Shown here in pieces: positions 37,101-42,920 of a stretch of 64,000 nt of DNA; within the stretch, counting starts at the first letter, position 1, and the number at the start of each line of letters is the position of its first letter. The notes beneath the pieces were generated by a model, which was not told the DNA's origin, did not search any database, and saw only the letters and a program-made list of their open reading frames with translations. Source of the stretch: Branchiostoma floridae (lineage: Eukaryota > Chordata > Leptocardii > Amphioxiformes > Branchiostomatidae); contig NC_049980.1 of assembly GCF_000003815.2 (NCBI RefSeq), positions 8,345,692 to 8,409,691 of the forward strand, in the 5' to 3' direction. The position numbers and the translations under genes were made by a program.

Positions 37101-39462
37101 GATGTCGTCAGCAAAGATTTAATGACCTCTGAACTCCTGAGGTTGTGACCTCCTACGTAACAATAAAATATGCATATATACAGACCTCACTCCCTCTGTG
37201 AAGTCATCGGCGCCATGTTGGATCACAACACATGCTCGTACAGCACACGACGATGTCATTGGTTAATTTAATTAACCTCCAATGTGGTCACCGGGGAACT
37301 CATATCTTAATTACCATGACACACCTGCATCGTGGCGCCTGCCCAAGTCTATCAACTGATACCCCTGGGTATACACCTCGATACCAATTGTATCAATCCT
37401 GCCATTGCCAAATTGCTCACCTAACACACTAAATACGTCTATTTCATTCACGTAGCCCTTATATCCATCATATGAATGCCGGCACGGTCGCCGACACTTT
37501 CATTCACGTAAGCCTATGGTGGATGACTTGCCTCCTGCACGTAACGCCTGTGAAACTCTTGTCTCCCGTTCATTACGTACCACATATCTTGTGTGACGTG
37601 AGATTATCCAACCTCTGCACACCCGGTGTGATAAAACTGATATAGCGTCCCAGACGCAATATCTCCAATCTCAGCACACCCAGTGTGCTCGCTGCAAACT
37701 GCCATAGTCAAAGCTAAGGCCTAAGCCGCAACATAACTTACGTCCCAGACGTAAGATATCCAGTCTCTGCACACCCAGTGTGCTCGCTGCAAACTGCCAT
37801 AGTCAAAGCTAAGGCCTATTAAAGCAGCAACATAACTTACGTCCCAGACGTAAGATATCCAATCTCAGCACACCCAGTGTGCTCGCTGCAAACTGCCATA
37901 GTTAGAGCTAAGGCCTAAGCCGCAACATAACTTACGTCCCAGACGCAAGATATCCAATCTCAGCACACCCAGTGTGCTCGCTGCAAACTGCCATAGTCAA
38001 AGCTAAGGCCTAAGCCGCAACATAACTTACGTCCCAGACGTAAGATATCCAATCTCAGCACACCCAGTGTGCTCGCTGCAAACTGCCATAGTCAAAGCTA
38101 AGGCCTATTAAAGCAGCAACATAACTTACGTCCCAGACGCAAGATATCCAATCTCAGCACACCCAGTGTGCTCGCTGCAAACTGCCATAGTCAGAGCTAA
38201 GGCCTAAGCAGCAACATAACTTACGTCCCAGACGCAAGATATCCAATCTCAGCACACCCAATGTGCTCGCTGCAAACTGCTGTAGTCAGAGAACACCCGG
38301 CGTAAGGGGACCAACAGCAAAGCAGCCGACGTCACGAGCTGGTTTCTTCGAGCAGTATTAACTCAATCAACCAGGTGCATACGCGCGCCACGTGTGCACA
38401 ATCTACCGACGTCCCATCCACATGCAAATTTCATGGCGCCGCTCTCAGCTCCTGTAGGATGGTAACTCTGGCGGCAAAATCGCTGACTCAGGCTGTGAGT
38501 TATTGTGGTAGCTGCCGTTGCCATGATTCCCATGTCCGTCTGCCTGCTTGGGTTGTCCTCGTTGTTCTCATGTTGTCGTCGTTGTCCTCTCCTCTGTCTA
38601 TGAAATACTTTGTCGACTTCTGTGAAGATCTACAGTTTGATAACGACATAAGAACACCACACGTTAGACTTTGCTGCATTCCGCTCAAATGCAGCGCTAC
38701 CCCCAACCCAAGCAAGCTTCCGCCACGCGAAGCTAGATCGGGCAACGTCGTGGACGCACGGGAAGCTCGACTTGAATTGTCCACCCAGCTACCAACTGAA
38801 TACGTGATAAACGCAGCCGGAGACCCAAATCTAGACAGCACACTACCTCAGAAATGCAAATCAGCCCCATGTGCGCCCACCATCCACATTCTCGCCGACA
38901 ACTCAAACGTGGAACAAATTGACAGCAAAATGCGAAAAAGACAATTCCCTGCACAAAGTGTTACCACTGCGACACCCCAAACCTTTCAGGTGGAAACTGT
39001 GCTAAACTCTGCTTCATCAGTACACGTGGCGTAGGGTTTCTCTGCACTGCTGCCAACACGACCCTGCTTGTGTCTTCTTGCTGCGGATGTCTCCGGGAGA
39101 ATGGCAGAAGGGATTATGCACGCCACCTTATATGGTATTATTTGATCACATGATTTCGGCTGACCAATGATCGTGCAGTGTGAATAGTCATAGGATTCAA
39201 TAACAAAGCAGGCAAGGTATGTCAATGGGTCGTCATGATATTTGGAAGGGTGGAACGGATAGAATTCCGGTTGATCAGGGTTGGTATTACAGGAATACAC
39301 CTAATACCCTGATGTTACCATTGCCCCCTCCAGGCTGCGATGCACGCGGTGGTGGCCTCCAGTCGTCTGGGCAGTGCCAGCAGTGGCAGCAGTGCGGGAA
39401 GCGAGCGGACCTCGCCCAAACCCTCCTCCAGACCAGCCGCAGAGGAAGGCAAGGAAGAGTAG
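1025..39462 (+). CDS. CAMK4: Calcium/calmodulin-dependent protein kinase type IV, complete gene (12 coding exons)
   Basis: Ser/Thr kinase activated by Ca2+/calmodulin and by CaMK kinase; in vertebrates it phosphorylates transcription factors such as CREB in the nucleus. Joining 1025-1134, 11388-11466, 15835-15897, 17817-17899, 20286-20358, 26514-26552, 28940-28991, 31973-32047, 32485-32560, 33093-33219, 33880-34029 and 39334-39462 gives 351 aa with no frame break; every intron is GT-AG. Visible: glycine loop GHGATSV (36-42), catalytic Lys58 in YAVK, alpha-C Glu72, HRDLKPEN (145-152), DFG (168-170), activation-loop Thr183 in QTVCGTPGYC (the CaMKK target position), APE (192-194), and a calmodulin-binding/autoinhibitory tail EFNAKRKLK + AAMHAVVASSRLGSASS, which is diagnostic for type IV rather than type I. 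The acidic tail ends soon after (EEGKEE), so the protein is about 120 aa shorter than the vertebrate one. The start could also be the ATG at 1034, which has a purine at -3; the frame stays open upstream to 803. Family assignment is very secure; the start is less so. Confidence 0.95.
1135..11387. other. CAMK4 intron 1 (10.3 kb)
   Basis: No coding exon recognised. It holds an exact 24-bp tandem duplication (7427-7474), a G-rich run near 2111-2131 and a decayed TIR-element end near 11190-11257. Otherwise it is AT-rich with no recognised content. Confidence 0.7.
7427..7474. repeat. 24-bp exact tandem duplication
   Basis: Two adjacent identical copies of a 24-bp unit starting AACCATGAAATG, in CAMK4 intron 1. 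Confidence 0.9.
11388..11466 (+). CDS. CAMK4: CAMK4 exon 2
   Basis: Acceptor TTCCCAG, donor GTAAGT. Encodes the rest of the glycine loop (GATSVVYRC) and the ATP-binding lysine in YAVKRIKKT. It joins in frame to exon 1, giving GHGATSV across the junction. Confidence 0.95.
13015..13568 (-). mobile_element. 5'-truncated non-LTR retrotransposon, 3' end of reverse-transcriptase ORF
   Basis: Minus-strand translation gives AATVWDPYTKKDKDKLERVQ, then NQAARFCTNN, a SLEDRR...LCMMYK block and NSYFPRTIVDWNLLSP, the typical C-terminal tail of CR1/jockey-type reverse transcriptases. The 3' end (low coordinate) has a CAGATA-type microsatellite tail. About 110 bp of this end is repeated almost exactly at 46911-47024, and an older copy lies at 62345-62640. 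The ORF is open across about 180 codons, so the insertion is fairly young. The RT core and endonuclease are missing. Confidence 0.85.
14435..14572. repeat. Degenerate minisatellite with repeated CCAAT (ATTGG) boxes
   Basis: Three and a half units of about 40 bp, each starting AAACCAAC and carrying ATTGG motifs. Units have diverged. Confidence 0.6.
14687..15200. repeat. Three-copy tandem repeat, unit about 170-205 bp
   Basis: AGAAGCTG...CAGTCCTG...TTGCCATGGTACC recurs from 14687, 14860 and 15064. The linking AACATGGCTCCAT...GTCAGAG segment appears at 14784 and 15008. Copies are about 70-80% alike by eye. Confidence 0.7.
15235..15453. mobile_element. MITE with about 43-bp terminal inverted repeats
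   Basis: The left end (TAATGCTGGTTCACCTATAT...) matches the reverse complement of the right end (TAACGCTAGTTCACCTTTAT...) over about 43 bp. About 219 bp, non-coding. Related pieces lie at 1-156, near 11190-11257 and at 34589-34724. Confidence 0.75.
15835..15897 (+). CDS. CAMK4: CAMK4 exon 3
   Basis: 21 codons, phase 0 on both sides, acceptor TTTCAG and donor GTAAGT. Encodes helix alpha-C (RAEVGILLRLKHPNI) with the conserved glutamate. Confidence 0.95.
15898..17816. other. CAMK4 intron 3
   Basis: Contains a minus-strand tRNA-like (SINE head) segment at 16420-16530. Nothing else recognised. Confidence 0.7.
16420..16530 (-). repeat. tRNA-like SINE head
   Basis: On the minus strand an A-box-like TGCTAATAGCACG is followed by the B box GGTTCAAGTCC at tRNA spacing. 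No good acceptor stem, so a tRNA-derived SINE is more likely than a tRNA gene. Confidence 0.45.
17817..17899 (+). CDS. CAMK4: CAMK4 exon 4
   Basis: Encodes REIFETASELYLVLELVTGG and ELFER: strands beta4-beta5 and the hinge. Acceptor TTTCAG; donor GTAAGA; ends in phase 2. Confidence 0.95.
18391..18407 (-). promoter_or_regulatory. REST/RE1-like motif
   Basis: The minus strand reads TTCAGCACCAGGGACAG, matching the RE1 core NNCAGCACCNNGGACAG of vertebrate REST/NRSF. Function not shown. Weaker copies: 18580-18595 and 19202-19218. Confidence 0.4.
18614..18704. repeat. 46-bp near-exact tandem duplication
   Basis: A unit starting ATCATCTTTATTCTGTACAA occurs twice in a row in CAMK4 intron 4. Confidence 0.9.
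20286..20358 (+). CDS. CAMK4: CAMK4 exon 5
   Basis: Encodes IIQKGYYSEKDAAEAVRQIC and EAVA (helices alpha-D/alpha-E). Acceptor CCACAG; donor GTAAGT. Confidence 0.95.
21050..21335 (+). repeat. tRNA-related SINE copy
   Basis: B box GGTTCGATTCC, a body with GACTTTCCTCACTCCACCCA, and a pyrimidine-rich tail of ACCTTTACCTATACCTTTTT. The body matches the 33570-33775 and 36020-36190 copies. Confidence 0.6.
23098..23300. repeat. Dispersed repeat, copy A
   Basis: GCCCATGTTGATTTGATTAT, then GGATGACATCCTCT and a 3' part with ATTATGAAATCTTAGTGGTC; about 200 bp resembling 29098-29290. Confidence 0.6.
24666..25013. mobile_element. Truncated DNA-transposon-like repeat, copy A
   Basis: About 80% similar to 40030-40362 over 330 bp, including CCCAATGTTTCCAACA, CAAACATGTTCAAACTTTCA and the end GACTCGGAATCGACTCTA. 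It ends in the same terminal repeat as copy B; the left terminus is missing. Confidence 0.7.
26514..26552 (+). CDS. CAMK4: CAMK4 exon 6 (13 codons)
   Basis: A micro-exon encoding YLHENDIVHRDLK, the catalytic loop. Phase 0 on both sides; the intron splits the loop exactly between Lys149 and Pro150. Acceptor TTCACAG; donor GTAAGG. Confidence 0.95.
26553..28939. other. CAMK4 intron 6
   Basis: Contains a MITE (28169-28411); otherwise unremarkable. Confidence 0.7.
28169..28411. mobile_element. MITE with about 40-bp TIRs, copy A
   Basis: The left end GGGCCACACCAATTTAATTT, then GTTGGTTCACAGATTT, pairs with the right end AAATCTGTGAACCC...TTGTTTTGGCC. About 243 bp, non-coding. A second copy is at 30341-30578. 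Confidence 0.7.
28940..28991 (+). CDS. CAMK4: CAMK4 exon 7
   Basis: Encodes PENLLYSVEADDALLKL. Acceptor TCTGCAG; donor GTAAGT; ends in phase 1. Confidence 0.95.
29098..29290. repeat. Dispersed repeat, copy B
   Basis: Same orientation as 23098-23300; shares GCCATGTTGA, ATGGATGACATCCTCT and ATTATGAAATCTAAGTGGTC. Confidence 0.6.
30341..30578. mobile_element. MITE, copy B (decayed left end)
   Basis: Shares AAACTGAGTGCAC and the right end AAATCTGTGAACCAACCAAC...TGACCTTA with 28169-28411. The CCAA run has expanded near the right end. Confidence 0.65.
31819..31862. repeat. 20-bp-arm near-perfect hairpin
   Basis: Arms AATGCATTTCTGTCAAGATG and CATCTTGATAGAAATGCATT, loop TGAA, one mismatch that would be a G-U pair in RNA. 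Confidence 0.85.
31973..32047 (+). CDS. CAMK4: CAMK4 exon 8
   Basis: Encodes the magnesium-binding DFG and the activation segment, including the probable CaMKK-target threonine in QTVCGTPGYC. Acceptor TTTTGCAG; donor GTGAGT. Confidence 0.95.
32048..32484. other. CAMK4 intron 8
   Basis: 437 bp; nothing recognised. Confidence 0.8.
32485..32560 (+). CDS. CAMK4: CAMK4 exon 9
   Basis: Encodes APEVLRGQPYGPMVDMWSIG and VVTYIL (APE motif and helix alpha-F). Acceptor GCACAG; donor GTAGGT. Confidence 0.95.
32561..33092. other. CAMK4 intron 9
   Basis: 532 bp, AT-rich; nothing recognised. Confidence 0.8.
33093..33219 (+). CDS. CAMK4: CAMK4 exon 10
   Basis: Encodes GFEPFYDERGDQYMFRKIL and the following WWDDVSLNAKDL segment (helix alpha-G), close to vertebrate CaMKIV. 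Acceptor TTCCAG; donor GTAGGT. Confidence 0.95.
33220..33879. other. CAMK4 intron 10
   Basis: 660 bp, occupied in its second half by a SINE-like copy (33570-33775). Confidence 0.75.
33570..33775 (+). repeat. tRNA-related SINE copy
   Basis: A-box-like TGGCGAAATTGGCAG and degenerate B box AGTTCAAAACC, then TGTGCCCTTGGGAAAGGCAC and TTAATGGAGGTCC, both shared with 36020-36190. Confidence 0.6.
33880..34029 (+). CDS. CAMK4: CAMK4 exon 11
   Basis: Encodes the C-lobe end (LLVIDPKKRLSAAQVLNHPW) and the start of the autoinhibitory helix (KEFNAKRKLK). Donor AAG|GTGACC, followed by a 5.3-kb intron. Confidence 0.95.
34589..34724. mobile_element. Deleted copy of the 15235-15453 MITE family
   Basis: Left TIR TAACGCTAGTTTGTCCC, internal GGGATATGAAGTCGAC shared with 15298 onward, and a short right end ACTAGCATTA. 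Confidence 0.6.
34836..34894 (+). repeat. 59-bp direct repeat, copy 1
   Basis: AGCAAAGTATCCACACTGAC...GGGGGCAGTGCC; identical to 35271-35329. Confidence 0.9.
35165..35272 (+). repeat. 108-bp perfect direct repeat, copy 1
   Basis: Starts GCTGCGGATGTCTCCGGGAG and ends CGTGCAGTGTGAATAG; identical to 39080-39187, 3.9 kb away. Confidence 0.95.
35271..35329 (+). repeat. 59-bp direct repeat, copy 2
   Basis: Identical to 34836-34894. It starts at the last two bases of the 108-bp repeat copy 35165-35272. Confidence 0.9.
35600..36010 (-). pseudogene. Non-LTR retrotransposon reverse-transcriptase remnant
   Basis: Minus-strand pieces in shifting frames: LADDLVLLSEDFSVNG (the catalytic xADD box), LSISKKKIEVM, then NACVLSTVLYSAETWQT, which matches the post-catalytic region of animal non-LTR reverse transcriptases. 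Stops and frameshifts break it. Confidence 0.8.
36020..36190 (+). repeat. SINE body without tRNA head
   Basis: TGTGCCCTTGGGAAAGGCAC, ATGAGTACTTAGCTT and TTAATGGAGGTCC shared with 33570-33775; starts directly beside the RT remnant. Confidence 0.6.
36955..37120 (-). pseudogene. Second reverse-transcriptase remnant
   Basis: The minus strand reads IFADDIAFIENSEEELQQV and continues in a broken frame. FADD is the catalytic box of reverse transcriptases. It differs from the 35600-36010 piece, so a second element is likely. Confidence 0.7.
37641..38291. repeat. 95-bp tandem array, 7 units, three-unit higher-order pattern
   Basis: GTCCCAGACG starts at 37647, 37742, 37841, 37936, 38031, 38130 and 38225 (spacing 95, 99, 95, 95, 99, 95). 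Units 1/4, 2/5 and 3/6 share private variants, for example ATTAAAGCAGC only in 2 and 5, and AGAGC in 3 and 6, giving a 289-bp higher-order unit. Each unit has AGCACAC-CCA-GTGTGCT and, in the best copies, CTTACGTC-CCA-GACGTAAG. The last unit is truncated. Confidence 0.95.
38375..39034 (+). CDS. 219-aa ORF of unknown function, probably mobile-element derived
   Basis: The longest open frame in the window, inside CAMK4 intron 11 and directly downstream of the 95-bp array. No domain recognised. The N-terminal third is Cys/Ser-rich with a hydrophobic run (AWVVLVVLMLSSLSS); the rest is polar with KLPPREARS and PTEYVINAAGDPN. A +1 shift near the end would read PCTKCYHCD, hinting at a broken zinc finger as in some LINE ORF1 proteins; this is speculative. 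The 5' array-then-ORF layout resembles a LINE 5' UTR plus ORF1. It could also be a chance ORF. Confidence 0.3.
   Translation: MHTRATCAQSTDVPSTCKFHGAALSSCRMVTLAAKSLTQAVSYCGSCRCHDSHVRLPAWVVLVVLMLSSLSSPLSMKYFVDFCEDLQFDNDIRTPHVRLCCIPLKCSATPNPSKLPPREARSGNVVDAREARLELSTQLPTEYVINAAGDPNLDSTLPQKCKSAPCAPTIHILADNSNVEQIDSKMRKRQFPAQSVTTATPQTFQVETVLNSASSVHVA
39080..39187 (+). repeat. 108-bp perfect direct repeat, copy 2
   Basis: Identical to 35165-35272; the flanks differ on both sides. It marks the right edge of the repeat mosaic. Confidence 0.95.
39334..39462 (+). CDS. CAMK4: CAMK4 exon 12 (terminal coding exon)
   Basis: Acceptor CTCCAG, then AAMHAVVASSRLGSASS, the calmodulin-binding continuation typical of CaMKIV, then a Ser/Pro-rich stretch and a short acidic end; TAG at 39460-39462. 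Only 42 codons, so the long acidic vertebrate tail is absent. Confidence 0.93.
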   Translation, partial: AAMHAVVASSRLGSASSGSSAGSERTSPKPSSRPAAEEGKEE

Positions 39463-39635
39463 ACCGGAAACACTCTCATACAGAAACACTCTCTCTACGC
39501 AAGGCTCCACAAAATGGTTGTAGGAGATTTTATACCTGCAATACAGCATATAGCCTGGCATATTCCATAAGATATATACATGTCTATTGGTACATGTAGC
39601 TACAACATACTCTCCAAAGCTTTTTATCTCTCACA

Positions 39636-40362
39636 GTTAGAGTCAATTCCACATTACCGAGAGGGTGTTTCTTGCCTTTTGTTCCAACATTTTGGAAATC
39701 TTTGTTACAATCTAACTGTGATAAGTAACTGTTTAGAACTATTTATAACATCTGTGTGATGTTTGAAATATTTTCTATAGTGTTCGTACATGTTAGAAAC
39801 ATTTCTAACATCAAATACATTACTTCTGTTAGTTTCTAAACTGTTCCAACATACATTCATCATTTGTGATCACATGTTCGAACATCGATACAATGTTTTG
39901 TATCTGGGGCAGTGGGCTGGAAAGAGGGCAATTCACACATCCCTGCCAAGTACAGGAAATCATGTCTGTCTGCCACCTTTTCACAAAAGACTCACCAGTG
40001 TCTTCTGAAGAAAATCTAAAGATACAAGGCCAAACAAATGACCCAGCTTAGCACCTTTGTTTATTGGGGGCAATAAAAGTTTTTACGGAGGGAAAAAAAT
40101 GACACAAATTGTTGGAACATGTTGGAACAATAACAGAAGCACATAGATGTTTGAAAATTGTTCTAAATAAAGAGATATTCGTATTGTTACTTTCCCAATG
40201 TTTCCAACAAATATGAATAGGTTCAAACATGTTCAAACTTTCATTTTTAATTGTTTGAACAATTTAGAATATAGTGACTGAAAAACTCTTTTACTTTAAA
40301 AAGTTCAAACTTATTACAAATATTATCTTAAAACCCTCTCAGTGACTCGGAACTGACTCTAG
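39636..40362. mobile_element. TIR DNA transposon (non-autonomous), copy B
   Basis: The left end GTTAGAGTCAATTCC...GAGAGGGTG pairs with the right end CCCTCTCAGTGACTCGGAAC-TGACTCTA. No transposase ORF. The right half is shared with 24666-25013. It lies 174 bp after the CAMK4 stop codon and contains AATAAA at about 40070 and 40166. Confidence 0.65.
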
Positions 40363-41493
40363 TTGGAATCTTGTCAATATCTGAACTCTTGTTAACTGAT
40401 TCATATAGATAGCATAGCTGATAATAGTTAATACTTAGTCTGTAATTTGAGATTTTTCTGTTTCCACATTCGTGTTGTCTCAAATTACAAGGATATGTTT
40501 TACGCCTTCAGGCTGAGATAGCCATACAATATACGGGCAAAACGGAATGATTTATATATATGTATGTATAAAGCTTAACACATTAACTTCAGAGATTATG
40601 GAGATGGTTGAAGTTGAAAAAACAAAATCATGAATTTATTGAGGGTAATCGTAGACTTTCATCAGTCATTTATTTCAAAGGAGATTTTTGAGTGGATAAG
40701 GGAGATTAATGTTGATATGAGATTGTTAATTTTGTTGCAGCTCCTGTTGGGACAGAGACTGGGAAGTTTTGTATGATAGTCTCTTGATGCAGATGATTGT
40801 CATTTCTGTGTCTGCATGCCCATGTCTGTGTCTGTGTGTGGTTCTAACATGGTAGCTTTTGCAACTCACTAAAGTAGAAGTATCTCGTGATGTACATAAT
40901 GTAGGAACAGAAAGCATGATGTGTACTGTAGTACACAGGTCTGTATAAGAATGTAGTTAAATCTACATATTATTTTGGTTAAGGTCTCATAGAATGTTGT
41001 CTGTATTTGTGACATCTTTTGAGGTTATGATGTATTGTATTCTGTCTCAAGCAATCTACAAAACAGGTTTTACCCATTTTAGACCCAAGGATCATTTTAA
41101 ACAACCTGATTTGGTGAAAACATGCTCTTAAATTTTTCTCTTTGTTGCTAGGTTCAACCCATTCACACTGAGCTACAAGGTTGTACATGTTAAGTACAGT
41201 TTATCCAATTGAAGGATAAGATGATGTATAATTCTTTGTTGAGTTTTCTGTACAAACCTGGTACAATTTTTTATGTTACCTCCCATTTTTTTGGAAACTA
41301 TCAGACAGCTATCATGCTTCTGAAAGTTTAGTGGTTCAGATGTAATATTCTGACATGGTTTGAAGTAAAATCTATTGTATATTGTTTCTCTTCAAGATGT
41401 ACAGAGGATACTGCACTCAAAGGCAATGGGATAATCTGTAACATTGATAATGGAGATGGCATTTGTTGTTTGTATATCCAGATCTCACCTGTT

Positions 41494-41751
41494 CAAGGGG
41501 TGATTAATAAGTTCACAGCCTCACCCAGAAGTTAAGTGCACAACTCAAATTTTAGGGCATAGTTATCTTACCAATCCACCAAATTTCAAATCATTTCAGT
41601 CACGAATTTCCAGCCAACGTCCATCTTGACTGAGGAATAATGATCACAATGATTTGAATTTTGGTAGGCAAGAGACTTATGATAATGTCACAAAATTGGT
41701 TGTGCATCTTACTTCTAGGTGTGACCGAGAACTTATTTAGTACTCCTCATA
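41494..41751. mobile_element. Mariner-like MITE
   Basis: The left end AAGGGGTGATTAATAAGTTC pairs with the right end GAACTTATTTAGTACTCCTC; about 50 bp of imperfect TIR. 258 bp, no coding. Confidence 0.7.
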
Positions 41752-42717
41752 TTACTTCAATAAATTTCCTCTAACAAATCCTGGTGTGGTGCCCTACTTT
41801 CTTCAATCAAACATCTTGCAAACCTAATGACACAAATAATTATTGTAAGTTTTCAACATTAGAAAGATTCTTTCCTATTACATGGATATCTATCGCTAGT
41901 CTGTAGCTTTATATGTCTTCAAAGGATGCAAAAAATATGTGATGAAAAAGAGACCACTAGTACTTTTGATATAGGACAGCAGCATTTATGTCCAAATATT
42001 CATGTTTGATATACATAATTTTTCTCATCCAGTGATAAATTGCATATGAAAAAGGTCACTAGAACTGAAATCCTTCGTGCCCTTTGTGCTCTCATTGACG
42101 ATTGTTTTGTAGCAGCGTCACGCGGCGACAAGTATAGGTATTGCAGATGTTAAAGTTATTTGATTCCAAGTTCGGGAAAGTATGTGTTTGCAATACAAAA
42201 CCACAAAAAATAGACGTTTTTTGGGAGGAGCGTTAGGCATTGGCAATTAGAACTTCGATTACCCGTATGGCAACGAAACTTTGGTAATTGATAACCGGTA
42301 TCTTTCCTAATCTTGATTGAAAACAACGCATTTCATGAAGACCCTTGGTATTTTGAGATGGCATGGCAGAAGGCGCGCCTTTTACGTCAACCGCATCATT
42401 TTGTCAATTTCTAAAAGTGTGTAACACGGACTCCAAACTACAGTATGATTTTTCTGTTGCCCGAACATGATGTAGTGACAACGTAAGCAGCACCCTGTAG
42501 CTTTTCTAGAAACCGGGTTGTGACGTCCTGTAACGTAACGTCTGAATGTTGTTTGCTTCGGAGGCTTTTCCATGATACAGGAAGGACGTCTGCTGTTCTG
42601 TTATCAATGCTGTACGGCGATGAAGGATGTTTGGCGCATTAGTGTTGCAACTTGCTATATGTAGAATAGTGGGGGATATATAATGATATTTACGACGGGT
42701 AAACAAACCTTTTCTTG

Positions 42718-42920
42718 GTGCTGAATACAATCCACAAGCAGGCAAACACACCTGTCCTTGGTACTAAACACCATCCACGCACCTGTGGTCCGCGAACATC
42801 ATCCACACACAAACACATCTGTCCTTGGTACTGAACACCATTCACGCACCCGCGGTCACAGCTGCATGTCCACGAACATCATACACACACAAACAAACAC
42901 ACCTGCCCTGGTGCTGAAAA
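42718..42920. repeat. Minisatellite with four RE1-like units
   Basis: TTGGTRCTGAA-type cores recur at about 42718, 42752, 42819 and 42903, separated by ACACACAAACA-rich spacers and CACGCACC. The cores resemble the REST/RE1 element on the minus strand, best at 42819-42835 (TTCAGTACCAAGGACAG). Confidence 0.65.

Larger units (their letters stand above)
34030..39333. other. CAMK4 intron 11, repeat-filled (5.3 kb)
   Basis: Separates the kinase core from the calmodulin-binding exon. From 34589 on it is a mosaic: MITE piece, two pairs of direct repeats, minus-strand reverse-transcriptase remnants (35600-36010; 36955-37120), a SINE body, a 95-bp array (37641-38291) and a 219-codon ORF (38375-39034). 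It is visibly more GC-rich than the neighbouring introns. Confidence 0.75.

Noticed and set aside
37641-38291. Possible CRISPR-like array
   Set aside because: Units are contiguous 95-99 bp with no unique spacers, in a eukaryotic intron; it is a satellite-type tandem repeat.
583-38335. Link between CRE-like sites (583-595, the array, GACGTCAC near 38328) and CaMKIV-CREB feedback
   Set aside because: An attractive story, but short ACGTC words are common and most lie in repeats; no evidence supports regulation.
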